NCBI RefSeq assembly: GCF_004521985.1
Contig: NZ_SBHZ01000022.1
Coordinates: 18,204-82,203 of the forward strand
Direction of reading: 5' to 3'
From: Ectopseudomonas khazarica
GTDB taxonomy: Bacteria; Pseudomonadota; Gammaproteobacteria; Pseudomonadales; Pseudomonadaceae
Length of the DNA stretch: 64,000 nucleotides
Below the pieces are notes generated by a model. It did not search any database and was not told where the DNA came from. It saw only the letters and a list, made by a program, of their open reading frames with translations. Of this stretch, positions 55,854-62,922 are shown in pieces. The position numbers and the translations under genes are program-made. The number at the start of each line of letters is the position of its first letter. Positions within the stretch are counted from its first letter, which is position 1.

Positions 55854-55878
55854 ATGGCGGAAGGCAGTGAGAGTCGAA
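55854..55878 (-). pseudogene. Inverted fragment of the selC 3' end
   Basis: Plus strand TGGCGGAAGGCAGTGAGAGT-CGAAC is the reverse complement of the last 25 bases of the intact tRNA-Sec (T-arm half, acceptor strand, CCA). It lies in the opposite orientation to selC. Probably an attachment-site remnant of another element. The rest of 55821-56238 has no gene; it holds one TTTCGACACTTTTTCGACAC motif at 55984 and AT-rich sequence before the SEFIR gene. Confidence 0.85.
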
Positions 55879-56238
55879 CCCGTTTGAACCACTGCCCGCT
55901 ACTGCCCTTCCCAGCCCAACGCTAGAAAAATCGGGGCTTTCGCCCCTTCCCTCCTGCCCACTGCGGCCTTGTGTCGCCCGTTGATTTCGACACTTTTTCG
56001 ACACGCCAGCTAGACAGGTTCGGCGGCTATGGCTAGCTTCTGGCCATCACGCCCCTGTGCTTTAGGTCATCGGTGTCGCTTTTCCAACCTGAGCGTGTCG
56101 TGTTTCTCACCTTTGATACGCGATAAATCAAAGGCTTGTGCCGACTTATGGTTGATTATCAGATCTTATTGGGGGTGTTATGTGACAGCAATGTCGCCTA
56201 ATTTATCGTTATGCTTTTTGACAAGACGAAGGGATCAC

Positions 56239-56979
56239 ATGTCAGCCCCAAAAGTTTTCATATCCTACTCGCATGACTCACAAGAACATAAAAAGTGGGT
56301 TCTAGATCTTGCCACACGGTTAAGAAATAGTGGTGTAGATGCAATAATTGATCAATGGGAGTTGCGCCCTGGGGATGATCTTCCGCATTTCATGGAAACT
56401 CACCTGGCTGACTCAGACTACGTAGTTATGATCTGCACTGACAAGTACGTAGAGAAGGCGAACTCAGGCGTAGGTGGCGTTGGGTACGAAAAAATGATCA
56501 TCACGGCCGACCTGCTTTCAAACATTGACTCCAACAAGGTTTTGCCTGTCATACGGCAATTTGGTACGCACAATGTACCAACATTCCTAAGAACCAAGCT
56601 CTTTATAAACTTCTCCCGAGATGATGACTATGAATTCAGTTTTGATGAATTAGTTAGAACCTTTCATAACTCCCCAATCTTTAAGAAACCAGAAATCGGC
56701 AACAATCCATTCACTCCTGTAAGTGAGATACCACCAGAAAAAGCAGGCGATCCTATCAGAGATATTATGGAGTTCATCGTTGGTGACTTTGAGCGCGGCG
56801 AAGACTTTACCTATTACAAAGACCTAGTCCGCAGAGTAGGCATGTCTCGAATCATGCTAGACATTATTCTGACTGATATAGCAAAGAATGGCTATATTGT
56901 ACGCGATCGCGACGGTGACATTCACTTACAAAGTGAAGGCAAGAAATATGCAATTCAACACAAATTAGTGATCGTCTAA
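56239..56979 (+). CDS. Cassette gene: SEFIR-domain protein
   Basis: A 246-aa protein. Residues 1-140 match the SEFIR domain (TIR-like): KVFISYSHDSQEHKKWVLDL, DQWELRPGDDLPHFME and GGVGYEKMIITADLL, the last with a Glu in the region of the TIR catalytic residue. The C-terminal ~80 residues (FTYYKDLVRRVGMSRIMLDI onward) look like a winged-helix module. SEFIR/TIR proteins act as signalling or NAD-depleting effectors in anti-phage systems; that role is inferred. ATG 56239 follows AAGGGA; in-frame codons back to 56029 look non-coding. Ends inside attC-like site 4. Confidence 0.85.
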   Translation: MSAPKVFISYSHDSQEHKKWVLDLATRLRNSGVDAIIDQWELRPGDDLPHFMETHLADSDYVVMICTDKYVEKANSGVGGVGYEKMIITADLLSNIDSNKVLPVIRQFGTHNVPTFLRTKLFINFSRDDDYEFSFDELVRTFHNSPIFKKPEIGNNPFTPVSEIPPEKAGDPIRDIMEFIVGDFERGEDFTYYKDLVRRVGMSRIMLDIILTDIAKNGYIVRDRDGDIHLQSEGKKYAIQHKLVIV

Positions 56980-57049
56980 CAAGGGGTTAAAATCGTTCGC
57001 TGCGCTCACTGGGGTGGGTTAAAGCCTGCCCCTTAACCAAACGTAGAGT
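56974..57049 (+). repeat. attC-like site 4
   Basis: Core GTCTAAC at 56974-56980 overlaps the SEFIR stop; shares TCGTTCGCTGCGCTCACTGG and CCCCTTAACCAAACGT with the other sites; 76 bases. Confidence 0.78.
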
Positions 57050-57057
57050 CCGCTATT

Positions 57058-57801
57058 ATGGCTAGCCAACCGTGGGCCTCTGGCCCCAAAGAGATTCTTG
57101 AACATGGAATCTCCCTTCTTAGGAAGGATAGTGACAAGAATCGAAGGCTCGCACTTTTAGCCGTTGACAACGCAATCGAGTTAACAATAAAGACATACCT
57201 AGGGCTTCCAAAAAGAATCAATGGAATTAATGTGCCGCGAAAGGAATATGCGGAGTTCAGTGAAAGCTTTCCGAAATTACTTGACGCGCTTGAAGCTTAC
57301 GCAACAGAAAAATTATCCGGCATAGACTTAGGTGAGATTGAATGGTTTCACCGTTTACGAAATCAGCTATACCATCAAGGCAACGGGCTAACTGTCGATA
57401 GAGACAAGGTAGAAATTTACTCAGAACTTGCAAAATTATTATTTGAAAATTTATTTGAAACCACGCTCGAATTTGCCGCTGAAGATCAACACCAACTATT
57501 AGGTGAATTTCTCGCAGCTTGGGTTTCTTTCGAGAGAGTTGTTGCCGCTATTAGTTACACGCACCAGGACAAACTAAGCACTCTTCGCGGCCGCCCCCGC
57601 CCACCATTGATGGCTATATCCGAAATGGTCCGAGTAGGTGTCTTCGAACCGGAAGAAGCAGCTGAGATAAGTGAGCTACGAAAAATTCGGAACGAAGTTA
57701 TCCATGGAATGGTTGACTACAAAACAGTCCTTAGTCGCAAAGTCATCCAGCGGCTTGAGGCAATCACAACCAAATATGAGAACACTATGTCAGAAGCCTA
57801 A
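57058..57801 (+). CDS. Cassette gene: tandem HEPN-like protein
   Basis: A 247-aa all-helical protein with two HEPN-type R-x4-H motifs: RNQLYH at 101-106 and RNEVIH at 211-216. Each lies in the sequence context of a HEPN ribonuclease site, so the chain probably folds as two HEPN-like domains joined by a middle helical part. HEPN proteins are RNases in toxin-antitoxin, abortive-infection and CRISPR systems. No matching antitoxin gene is adjacent. ATG 57058 starts nine bases after site 4, the stop overlaps site 5. Family call is moderate, function inferred. Confidence 0.7.
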   Translation: MASQPWASGPKEILEHGISLLRKDSDKNRRLALLAVDNAIELTIKTYLGLPKRINGINVPRKEYAEFSESFPKLLDALEAYATEKLSGIDLGEIEWFHRLRNQLYHQGNGLTVDRDKVEIYSELAKLLFENLFETTLEFAAEDQHQLLGEFLAAWVSFERVVAAISYTHQDKLSTLRGRPRPPLMAISEMVRVGVFEPEEAAEISELRKIRNEVIHGMVDYKTVLSRKVIQRLEAITTKYENTMSEA

Positions 57802-57871
57802 CAACTGGTTCAAGTCGTTCGCTTCGCTCACTCGGGACTGGCTAGAGCCGGCCCCTTAACCAAACATTAGC
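57796..57871 (+). repeat. attC-like site 5
   Basis: Core GCCTAAC at 57796 overlaps the stop of the HEPN-like gene; CTGGTTCAAGTCGTTCGCTT, then GGCCCCTTAACCAAACATTA at the right end; 76 bases. Confidence 0.78.
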
Positions 57872-57888
57872 AGTTTAAGGAAAACTCC

Positions 57889-58242
57889 ATGACCAGATCA
57901 GAAAGAGCAAGTCAAATCTGGGCTGTATTGGCGTTAGCTGCAAAGAACCGCCAATCCCTAACATATGGAATACTTTCAAAGTTAATCGGAGTTCCCGCTG
58001 CTGGACTCGGAAAGCTTCTAGAGCCAATTCAATCCTACTGCCTTATCGAAGAACTACCGCCGCTCACAATCTTGGTGGTCCAGCAAGATTCTGGCCTTCC
58101 TGGCAGCGGTTTTACGGGAGCAAAAGCAACCGAATATGCAAAAGATCAAATGAGAGTTTTTAGTTTTGACTGGGTGGAGCACGGAAATCCACAGCCAGAT
58201 AAATTGGAGCAAGCAGCACAGCAACTGCCATCAAACGGTTAA
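57889..58242 (+). CDS. Cassette gene: small unknown protein
   Basis: A 117-aa protein, RSERASQIWAVLALAAKNRQ then LTYGILSKLIGVPAAGLGKL and PLTILVVQQDSGLPGSGF. The helix-turn-helix-like TYGILSKLIGVP and the PPLTILVV segment are weakly reminiscent of alkyltransferase-like (MGMT C-terminal) proteins, but the catalytic PCHR is absent and I would not assign it. From memory, relatives occur as integron cassettes. ATG 57889 follows AAGG; it fills the cassette between sites 5 and 6. Confidence 0.72.
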   Translation: MTRSERASQIWAVLALAAKNRQSLTYGILSKLIGVPAAGLGKLLEPIQSYCLIEELPPLTILVVQQDSGLPGSGFTGAKATEYAKDQMRVFSFDWVEHGNPQPDKLEQAAQQLPSNG

Positions 58243-58244
58243 GC

Positions 58245-58319
58245 CGCTAACAAATGGTTCAAGTCGTTCGCTGCGCTCACTGGGACGGGCCAAAGCCCGC
58301 CCCTTAATCAAACGTCAGA
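58245..58319 (+). repeat. attC-like site 6
   Basis: CGCTAAC core, GGTTCAAGTCGTTCGCTGCG, then CCCGCCCCTTAATCAAACGT. Last site of the array; no integron integrase gene is visible on either side. Confidence 0.75.
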
Positions 58320-58405
58320 AAGGAAAGGGGGAGGACTAATCTGCTTCTGACTGGCGAGCACAATAAATCCGCTCGACATTTGATGGCTCTTTCCCTTGCT
58401 CCACG

Positions 58406-58950
58406 TCAGTTCCTGTTATTCAACTGATACCGCGATTTACAGTCACGCTGCCTTAGGCTTCCATCCTTCCCGACGTATGAGCAGATCCAATCCTCTGGCC
58501 TGTTCTGCTCTCCGATCACCATGATCTTCTGTTCTTCCTGGCGTTTTCGGGTTTGTTCGTATGGCTCGGCGGTGCCCCACTCTCTCGCGTCGACAAGGTT
58601 TATCGCGCCCTTCGGGGTGTAGTTCTGATCGTTGAATACGGTTTGCTTGGTGGCTGGGCTGTCTGAGCTGGTGGGTTGCTCAGGTTGCTGTCGAGACATT
58701 GCGTCTCGCCTTGCCTGCTCTTACACGATCTTGTCCCAGTCGTTCCTGGGCGTTGGCTCTGGTCGGGTAATCTCGGCAACCGGCTTGGGCTTCGGTTGCT
58801 GACTGTTCGTGGCCAGGTTCGTGACTGTGTTCTGCATGAAGGCCTGGCCGCAGTGTGAGCGCACCAAGGGTGACGACCATACCTATCACTCCAGCCAGTA
58901 CCACACCCAGGTTGGCGCGTTTGCGCGGTCGGCTGGTCAGCCAATCGGGG
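58406..58950 (-). pseudogene. Broken membrane-anchored protein gene
   Basis: Read on the minus strand from 58950: DWLTSRPRKRANLGVVLAGV and a membrane helix, then a frameshift near 58840, then MQNTVTNLATNSQQPKPKPV ... RNDWDKIV, a TAA stop at 58721-58723, and in the same frame EQARRDA-MSRQQPEQPTSS ... DWICSYVGKDGSLRQRDCKS to a stop at 58406. I infer one original gene (basic N-terminus, one helix, Pro-rich linker, C-terminal domain with two Cys), disabled by a frameshift, a nonsense codon and loss of the start. Family unknown. Confidence 0.65.
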
Positions 58951-59418
58951 GGCGTCGTCTCCTTTTTCTACGGCTTTGATCCTAATGAGGCTCAGGGGTG
59001 GGTGCCGTCCAGGGTGAAGGGTGGAGCGGTGCACTTCATCAACACCAAACCCAAGCGTCGCCGGTCGATCCCGATACCGCCCGAGCTGGAAGCGCGGATA
59101 CTCCAGCACTTCAAGGCGTACGGCCTGTTCACCAACTGCCGCAACGCCTTCGATGAAGCGGTCGACAAGGCTGGGCTACGACTACCGGCCGGACAGGAAG
59201 CCCACGTACTGCGGCACACCTTCGCCTCTCACTTCATGGCCAACGGTGGCAGCATCCTTTCTCTTCAGAAGATTCTTGGGCATTCTTCGTTGAGCATGAC
59301 GATGCGCTACGCTCACTTGGCCCCCGGACACATGCAGGATGTGTTGTCGTTCGGGCCCAGTCGGGACTTTCGACACTTCTTCGATACTTCCGCGAACGCT
59401 GATCCAGCAGGGCAATAA
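58951..59418 (+). pseudogene. Tyrosine recombinase C-terminal half
   Basis: Integrase catalytic half with stop at 59416-59418: VHFINTKPKRRRSIPIPPEL, HVLRHTFASHFMANGGSI (second catalytic Arg in HxxR), LQKILGHSSLSMTMRYAHLA (His and nucleophile Tyr), ending FRHFFDTSANADPAGQ. The N-terminal DNA-binding domains and first catalytic Arg are missing; the frame before ~58990 does not look like integrase. It reads towards intact selC, 19 bases from its 5' end, as expected for the recombinase that used this site. Confidence 0.88.
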
Positions 59419-59437
59419 AAGCCTTGTGAATCAATAA

Positions 59438-59533
59438 GGAAGGCAATCACGCCCGGTGGCGTGGCCGGGCTTCAAACCCGGTGGGGGACGGCATCCGTTC
59501 CTGGGTGAGTTCGACTCTCACTGCCTTCCGCCA
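59438..59533 (+). tRNA. selC: tRNA-Sec (anticodon UCA)
   Basis: A 96-base selenocysteine tRNA with encoded CCA. Eight-base acceptor stem GGAAGGCA/TGCCTTCC, anticodon stem CCGGG/CCCGG around loop CTTCAAA with TCA at 59472-59474, a long variable arm (GGGGGACGGCATCCGTTCC region) and a T-arm with GTTCGACTC. It is the suppressor of the fdnG UGA. The 5' half (to 59475) is repeated at 53904-53941, so this copy is a hybrid: 5' half brought by the island, 3' half chromosomal; its promoter must now come from island DNA. Confidence 0.97.
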
Positions 59534-59630
59534 CTTTCAAGGCGCAGGTTCACTCCCTCGTTGCTCGCTACAGGAGCCTGATGATCCTGCGAGGGGGAGG
59601 GGCGGTACCTGGTAGCGGATGATTGCCGGC

Positions 59631-59837
59631 TCAGGCACGTTTCTCGCCTACGTAGGAGACCTCGTCGCGCAGCATGCGAAGGTCTACGGCATCCTGATTG
59701 AGGCGGTGGACGAGGCGGAGCATCTGCTGGCGCAGTACCTCGTCCCGGGTGTTCTCTGCGGCGCGCATCAGCGCGAATGCCGCGTCTTCATTGTTGCTTG
59801 CTATGGAGTCTAGCGACTTGCGTACGTTGCGGATCAA
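59631..59837 (-). CDS. Small helical protein, unknown
   Basis: A 68-aa, probably all-helical, charged protein (NEDAAFALMRAAENTRDEVL, LRQQMLRLVHRLNQDAVDLR). The start is TTG at 59837 after a GAGG some fourteen bases upstream, which is weak. No family recognised. Composition fits the chromosome, not the island. Confidence 0.5.
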   Translation of the reverse strand: MIRNVRKSLDSIASNNEDAAFALMRAAENTRDEVLRQQMLRLVHRLNQDAVDLRMLRDEVSYVGEKRA

Positions 59838-59949
59838 GGTGAAACCCTCGGTTTAGACGCGTGCAAGGTAGGCAATGAATGTTACTGAAATGTTGCAGCG
59901 CATCAGCGTCGGACGAGTGGACAGGCCGAGAAACGCGGCTATCGTCATA

Positions 59950-60050
59950 TTTTTGCAATGTCGTAGAGGGAGATTGGAGTAGCACCCTGAGCACGTGGGT
60001 GCTGCTCATACCTACTAGGCAAGGCCAACCGCATGGTTGGCCTTTTTTTT
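59950..60050 (+). ncRNA. Candidate small RNA ending in a strong terminator
   Basis: AT-rich TATTTTTGCAATGTCGTAGA lies before a hairpin AGCACCCTGAGCACGTGGGTGCT-like stem (~59975-59998), and then a second hairpin with a T run at 60021-60050. No coding frame supports it. Two stems plus a terminator with no upstream gene suggest an sRNA; not matched to a known family. Confidence 0.3.
60021..60050 (+). terminator. Rho-independent terminator
   Basis: AAGGCCAACC-GCAT-GGTTGGCC followed by eight T residues; a near-perfect ten-base stem, reading on the plus strand. Confidence 0.88.
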
Positions 60051-60092
60051 ACCCGACCTGCCGATCTGAACCCGTATACCGATGGAGGCAGC

Positions 60093-60299
60093 ATGGATAT
60101 CTCGATTGAAAAGGTTGAGAGCAAGGGGACCGAGCAATGGATCGTCTGTACAGGCTCGCTGAAGATGAGTTTCAACGATCAGCCGTCTGCAATGGCGTTC
60201 TCGAGCAAGCTGAAGGAACGGGTTGAAGCGCCCCACTCGCTGCCAGTGATCGAGTCCGAGGCGTTCGAGCAGGTGACCGAGTTGGACTGCATCATCTGA
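60093..60299 (+). CDS. Small protein, unknown
   Basis: A 68-aa acidic protein, MDISIEKVESKGTEQWIVCT ... AFEQVTELDCII, likely a small beta-alpha fold. ATG 60093 has a strong GGAGG ribosome site, and the gene starts 42 bases after a terminator, supporting an independent transcript. No family recognised. Confidence 0.6.
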   Translation: MDISIEKVESKGTEQWIVCTGSLKMSFNDQPSAMAFSSKLKERVEAPHSLPVIESEAFEQVTELDCII

Positions 60300-60388
60300 T
60301 GAGCCGAGGGTTCTTGCGCTTCGGGCGGGTGTCGGACGCGCCAGGAGTCCTTGAGCAAAGGGGGCATCCCATCGAGCAGAGTCGCCTC

Positions 60389-61012
60389 TCACTGCCTTCG
60401 GCCGGCCTCGGCAACTGTGTCGATAGACGCTGATTCCTCCATGGCCTGTAACATCCGGCTGGTTCCCGAGCCCCAGTTGCTGATGACTTTGATGGCATCC
60501 GCCAACGGAATGTCGACGGGATGGACCCGGGCGCCGTCCATGACGTAGGTGGCACCGGCAAAGGGCGTGGGGATCGACGGGACGAAGATGGTGAAGCGTG
60601 AGTCGTCGAGTATCTCGATGATGAAGGCCGGAGCCAGTGATCCGTGGATCTCTACGAGGGCTGGTTTCCAGATGCTGTCCTTGTTCTGACCTGCCAGCTG
60701 GTGGCTGAGGCTGCGAAACAGGGTATAGCCCGGAATCTTCTCGATGATGGTGCTTTCCAGTCTGACTCTGGCCCTGTGGCCGAGTGTGGTGCGCATGGCC
60801 AGGCCAAGGAGGAAGCACAGGGTCAGGACCAGCAGCAGCGACAGAATCTGCTCGGCCGGCAGATCTTCCGGTAGCAGGTGGATGAGTGGGTGGATCAGCC
60901 GCTCGGTCGATTGCATGCCCTTGAGCAGAACGATGATCGCCAGATATACGGGGATGATGAGCAGCAAGCCTGCCAGTATGCATTTCCCTGCGAACACAAG
61001 CGCCTGCTTCAT
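60389..61012 (-). CDS. DUF502 membrane protein
   Basis: A 207-aa protein with two membrane helices (~8-30, KCILAGLLLIIPVYLAIIVL; ~58-78, ILSLLLVLTLCFLLGLAM) and a C-terminal soluble domain (IPGYTLFRSLSHQLAGQN, STFVPS-like FTIFVPSIPTPFAGATYVMD), matching DUF502. Function unknown. ATG 61012 (MKQALVFAGK) is chosen; the frame to 61435 is open but does not look coding. Single-gene unit. Confidence 0.85.
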   Translation of the reverse strand: MKQALVFAGKCILAGLLLIIPVYLAIIVLLKGMQSTERLIHPLIHLLPEDLPAEQILSLLLVLTLCFLLGLAMRTTLGHRARVRLESTIIEKIPGYTLFRSLSHQLAGQNKDSIWKPALVEIHGSLAPAFIIEILDDSRFTIFVPSIPTPFAGATYVMDGARVHPVDIPLADAIKVISNWGSGTSRMLQAMEESASIDTVAEAGRRQ

Positions 61013-61436
61013 GGCTGCTCTCCTTCCGTTGGCTGGTTGCATGCTCAGATGCGGCTGCCGAGCTGGCGGCCGTATGAGGTGGATCGTTATTTCGCGGCCC
61101 GAATCGTGAGAAAAGGTACGCCCCCTGGAATGCCTTGTTGGGCCCGTACATGCGCCGGATGAGTGACGCATCGCGTTTGTTGTTACGGTGGGCTGAGGCA
61201 TGCAGAGCTTAGTACATGCGGGTGTTTTGTCATGGCCGACGGGACCTGCCTGGCAGTGCTGAGCCGTTGTCCTTGAGCCGTTGCACGAACGGATCGATGG
61301 CGCGTCGTGCCCAGGTGCGTCTGCTAGCCTTTGGCGGTGCACTTCGCATGCCCGACACGCGGCACCGATGCCTGATGCAGCAGGCATTACTCTCACACCC
61401 ATCGGCCCTTTGGGGCCTTTCAGGCAGGGACGCACG
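61013..61436. other. Intergenic stretch between divergent genes
   Basis: Carries the promoters of the DUF502 and HAD genes. Several open frames run through it but none has a ribosome site or a recognisable product. No repeat or RNA gene seen. Confidence 0.5.
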
Positions 61437-62447
61437 ATGAACAGACACGCGTTTGCTGTGGTTTCTTTCCGTTGGTTGCTGGCGCTACTGCTCTGTCTGT
61501 CATCACTGGCAAGCGCCGCAGAGCCATTGCCGAGCTGGAAGGAGGGGCCTTCCAGGCAGGCGATCCTGCGGTTCGTCGACGCGGTGACCCGCGAAGGGGC
61601 GGAGGACTACGTGGCGCCTGCCGAGCGCATTGCCGTGTTCGATAACGACGGCACGCTGTGGAGCGAGCTGCCCATGTATTTCCAGGTGTTGTTCGCCTTC
61701 GACGAGGTCAGGCGCCTGGCACCTGAAAATCCCCAGTGGCAGACCACCCAGCCGTTCAAGGCTGTGCTGGAGGGAGATCAGAAAGCCCTGAGCGAGAGTG
61801 GCATGCAGGGTGTCATGCAGATCGTCACGGCCACGCACACCGGTATCACCACTGCGGAGTTCTCTGCCAGGGCTCGCGCCTGGCTGGCCAGCGCCAGGCA
61901 CCCTGAAAACGGCAGACGGTATACCGAGCTGGTCTTCCAGCCGATGTTGGAGCTGCTCGACTACCTGCGTGCGCATGGCTTCAAGACCTACATCGTGTCA
62001 GGCGGCGAGGTGACGTTCATCCGTGCCTTTGCCGATGAGGTCTATGGCATTCCGCCAGAACAGGTGATCGGCACCACCTTCGCTACGCAGTTTCAGGACC
62101 AGGGCGGCGAGTTGTCGATCCTGCGCCAGCCCAGGTTGTTGCACAATGATGATGGTCCCGGCAAACCGGTCAGCATCGAGCAGGTCATCGGGCGTCGGCC
62201 GATCCTGGCATTTGGCAATTCCGATGGGGATCTGCAGATGCTGCAGTGGACTGCGGCAGGTAACGGCCGGCGTCTGCTGGGCCTGGTCCATCATACCGAC
62301 GCTCGGCGGGAATGGGCTTATGACCGCGACTCGCATTTCGGCCGCCTGGACAAGGCGCTGGATGAGGCGCGCCGCAGAGGCTGGACAGTCGTCGATATGG
62401 CTGGCGAATGGCGTCGTGTTCACCCTTTCGAGACATTGCAGCCCTGA
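61437..62447 (+). CDS. Secreted HAD-family phosphatase
   Basis: A 336-aa protein with a Sec signal peptide (WLLALLLCLSSLASAAEPLP) and the HAD motifs: I, VFDNDGTLW (nucleophile Asp and acid Asp); II, TYIVSGGEV; IV, ILAFGNSDGDLQMLQW. The periplasmic location suggests a phosphomonoesterase; the substrate is unknown. ATG 61437 is chosen because it opens the signal peptide; the frame extends upstream without support. Confidence 0.87.
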   Translation: MNRHAFAVVSFRWLLALLLCLSSLASAAEPLPSWKEGPSRQAILRFVDAVTREGAEDYVAPAERIAVFDNDGTLWSELPMYFQVLFAFDEVRRLAPENPQWQTTQPFKAVLEGDQKALSESGMQGVMQIVTATHTGITTAEFSARARAWLASARHPENGRRYTELVFQPMLELLDYLRAHGFKTYIVSGGEVTFIRAFADEVYGIPPEQVIGTTFATQFQDQGGELSILRQPRLLHNDDGPGKPVSIEQVIGRRPILAFGNSDGDLQMLQWTAAGNGRRLLGLVHHTDARREWAYDRDSHFGRLDKALDEARRRGWTVVDMAGEWRRVHPFETLQP

Positions 62448-62455
62448 CGGCGGCG

Positions 62456-62914
62456 TTACCTAAGCCCCTGCACGCCATCGTTGCCTGGGTCGAAGCCGTC
62501 GCGCGTCATCCGCTCGGCGAATGCCTGACGGGCGGCTGTGCCAGTGAGCAGTTGCGTTTTCAGCAGCGCCAGGTCATCGGCTATCAGCCTCACCAGCCAG
62601 CCGCGTCCATAGCAGTCCTGGTTGATCAGGGCCGGTCGCCGGACGACTTCGGCGTTGCTGCTGTGCAGGATGCCGCTCAGCGGGCTGCGTGCGGAGGAGG
62701 CGGCCTTGGCGAATTCCACGACGCCGAAGCTGCGGTTCTGCTCGATGCGCTGGCCGTCGCGCTTGGGCGTGAAGGCGAAGATCTGCCCGTATAGCGCGCA
62801 GCCATATGCGGTCAGACCCAGAGTGAGGCAGCCATCCGCTTCTTCGCGCAGCCACAGGTTGTGCTCCGGGGCGTAGAGCAGGTCATCGGGAAAGGCCAGG
62901 CCGTGCAGGTTCAT
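62456..62914 (-). CDS. GcvH-like lipoyl-domain protein
   Basis: A 152-aa protein similar to glycine-cleavage H protein: APEHNLWLREEADGCLTLGL, LTAYGCALYGQIF, and VVEFAKAASSARSPLSG, where Lys 70 aligns with the lipoylated Lys of GcvH (VESVKAAS). It lacks gcvT/gcvP neighbours and instead follows a DsrE-like gene (8 bases) and a GNAT gene, so it is probably a lipoate-bearing carrier for sulfur or acyl chemistry, not the glycine-cleavage H protein (inference). Confidence 0.8.
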   Translation of the reverse strand: MNLHGLAFPDDLLYAPEHNLWLREEADGCLTLGLTAYGCALYGQIFAFTPKRDGQRIEQNRSFGVVEFAKAASSARSPLSGILHSSNAEVVRRPALINQDCYGRGWLVRLIADDLALLKTQLLTGTAARQAFAERMTRDGFDPGNDGVQGLR

Positions 62915-62922
62915 GGCGGTCC

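Larger units (their letters stand above)
53904..59475. mobile_element. Integrative island inserted in selC
   Basis: Bounded by a 38-base direct repeat of the tRNA-Sec 5' half (53904-53941 left, 59438-59475 right). The interior is markedly richer in A+T than the flanks (clearest at 54100-55600 and 56050-57900) and holds recombinase remnants, attC-like sites, small cassette genes, a hairpin element and an inverted selC 3' fragment. No complete recombinase remains, so it is probably no longer self-mobile. The true ends are assumed to be the repeats. Confidence 0.85.

Noticed and set aside
57889..58242. Cassette protein as an alkyltransferase-like (MGMT) protein
   Set aside because: The resemblance is limited to a TYG-type helix and a short hydrophobic segment, and the PCHR active site is missing.
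58855..59418. Complete 187-aa integrase
   Set aside because: Only the C-terminal half matches; the first catalytic Arg and DNA-binding domains are absent and the N-terminal part overlaps another broken gene.
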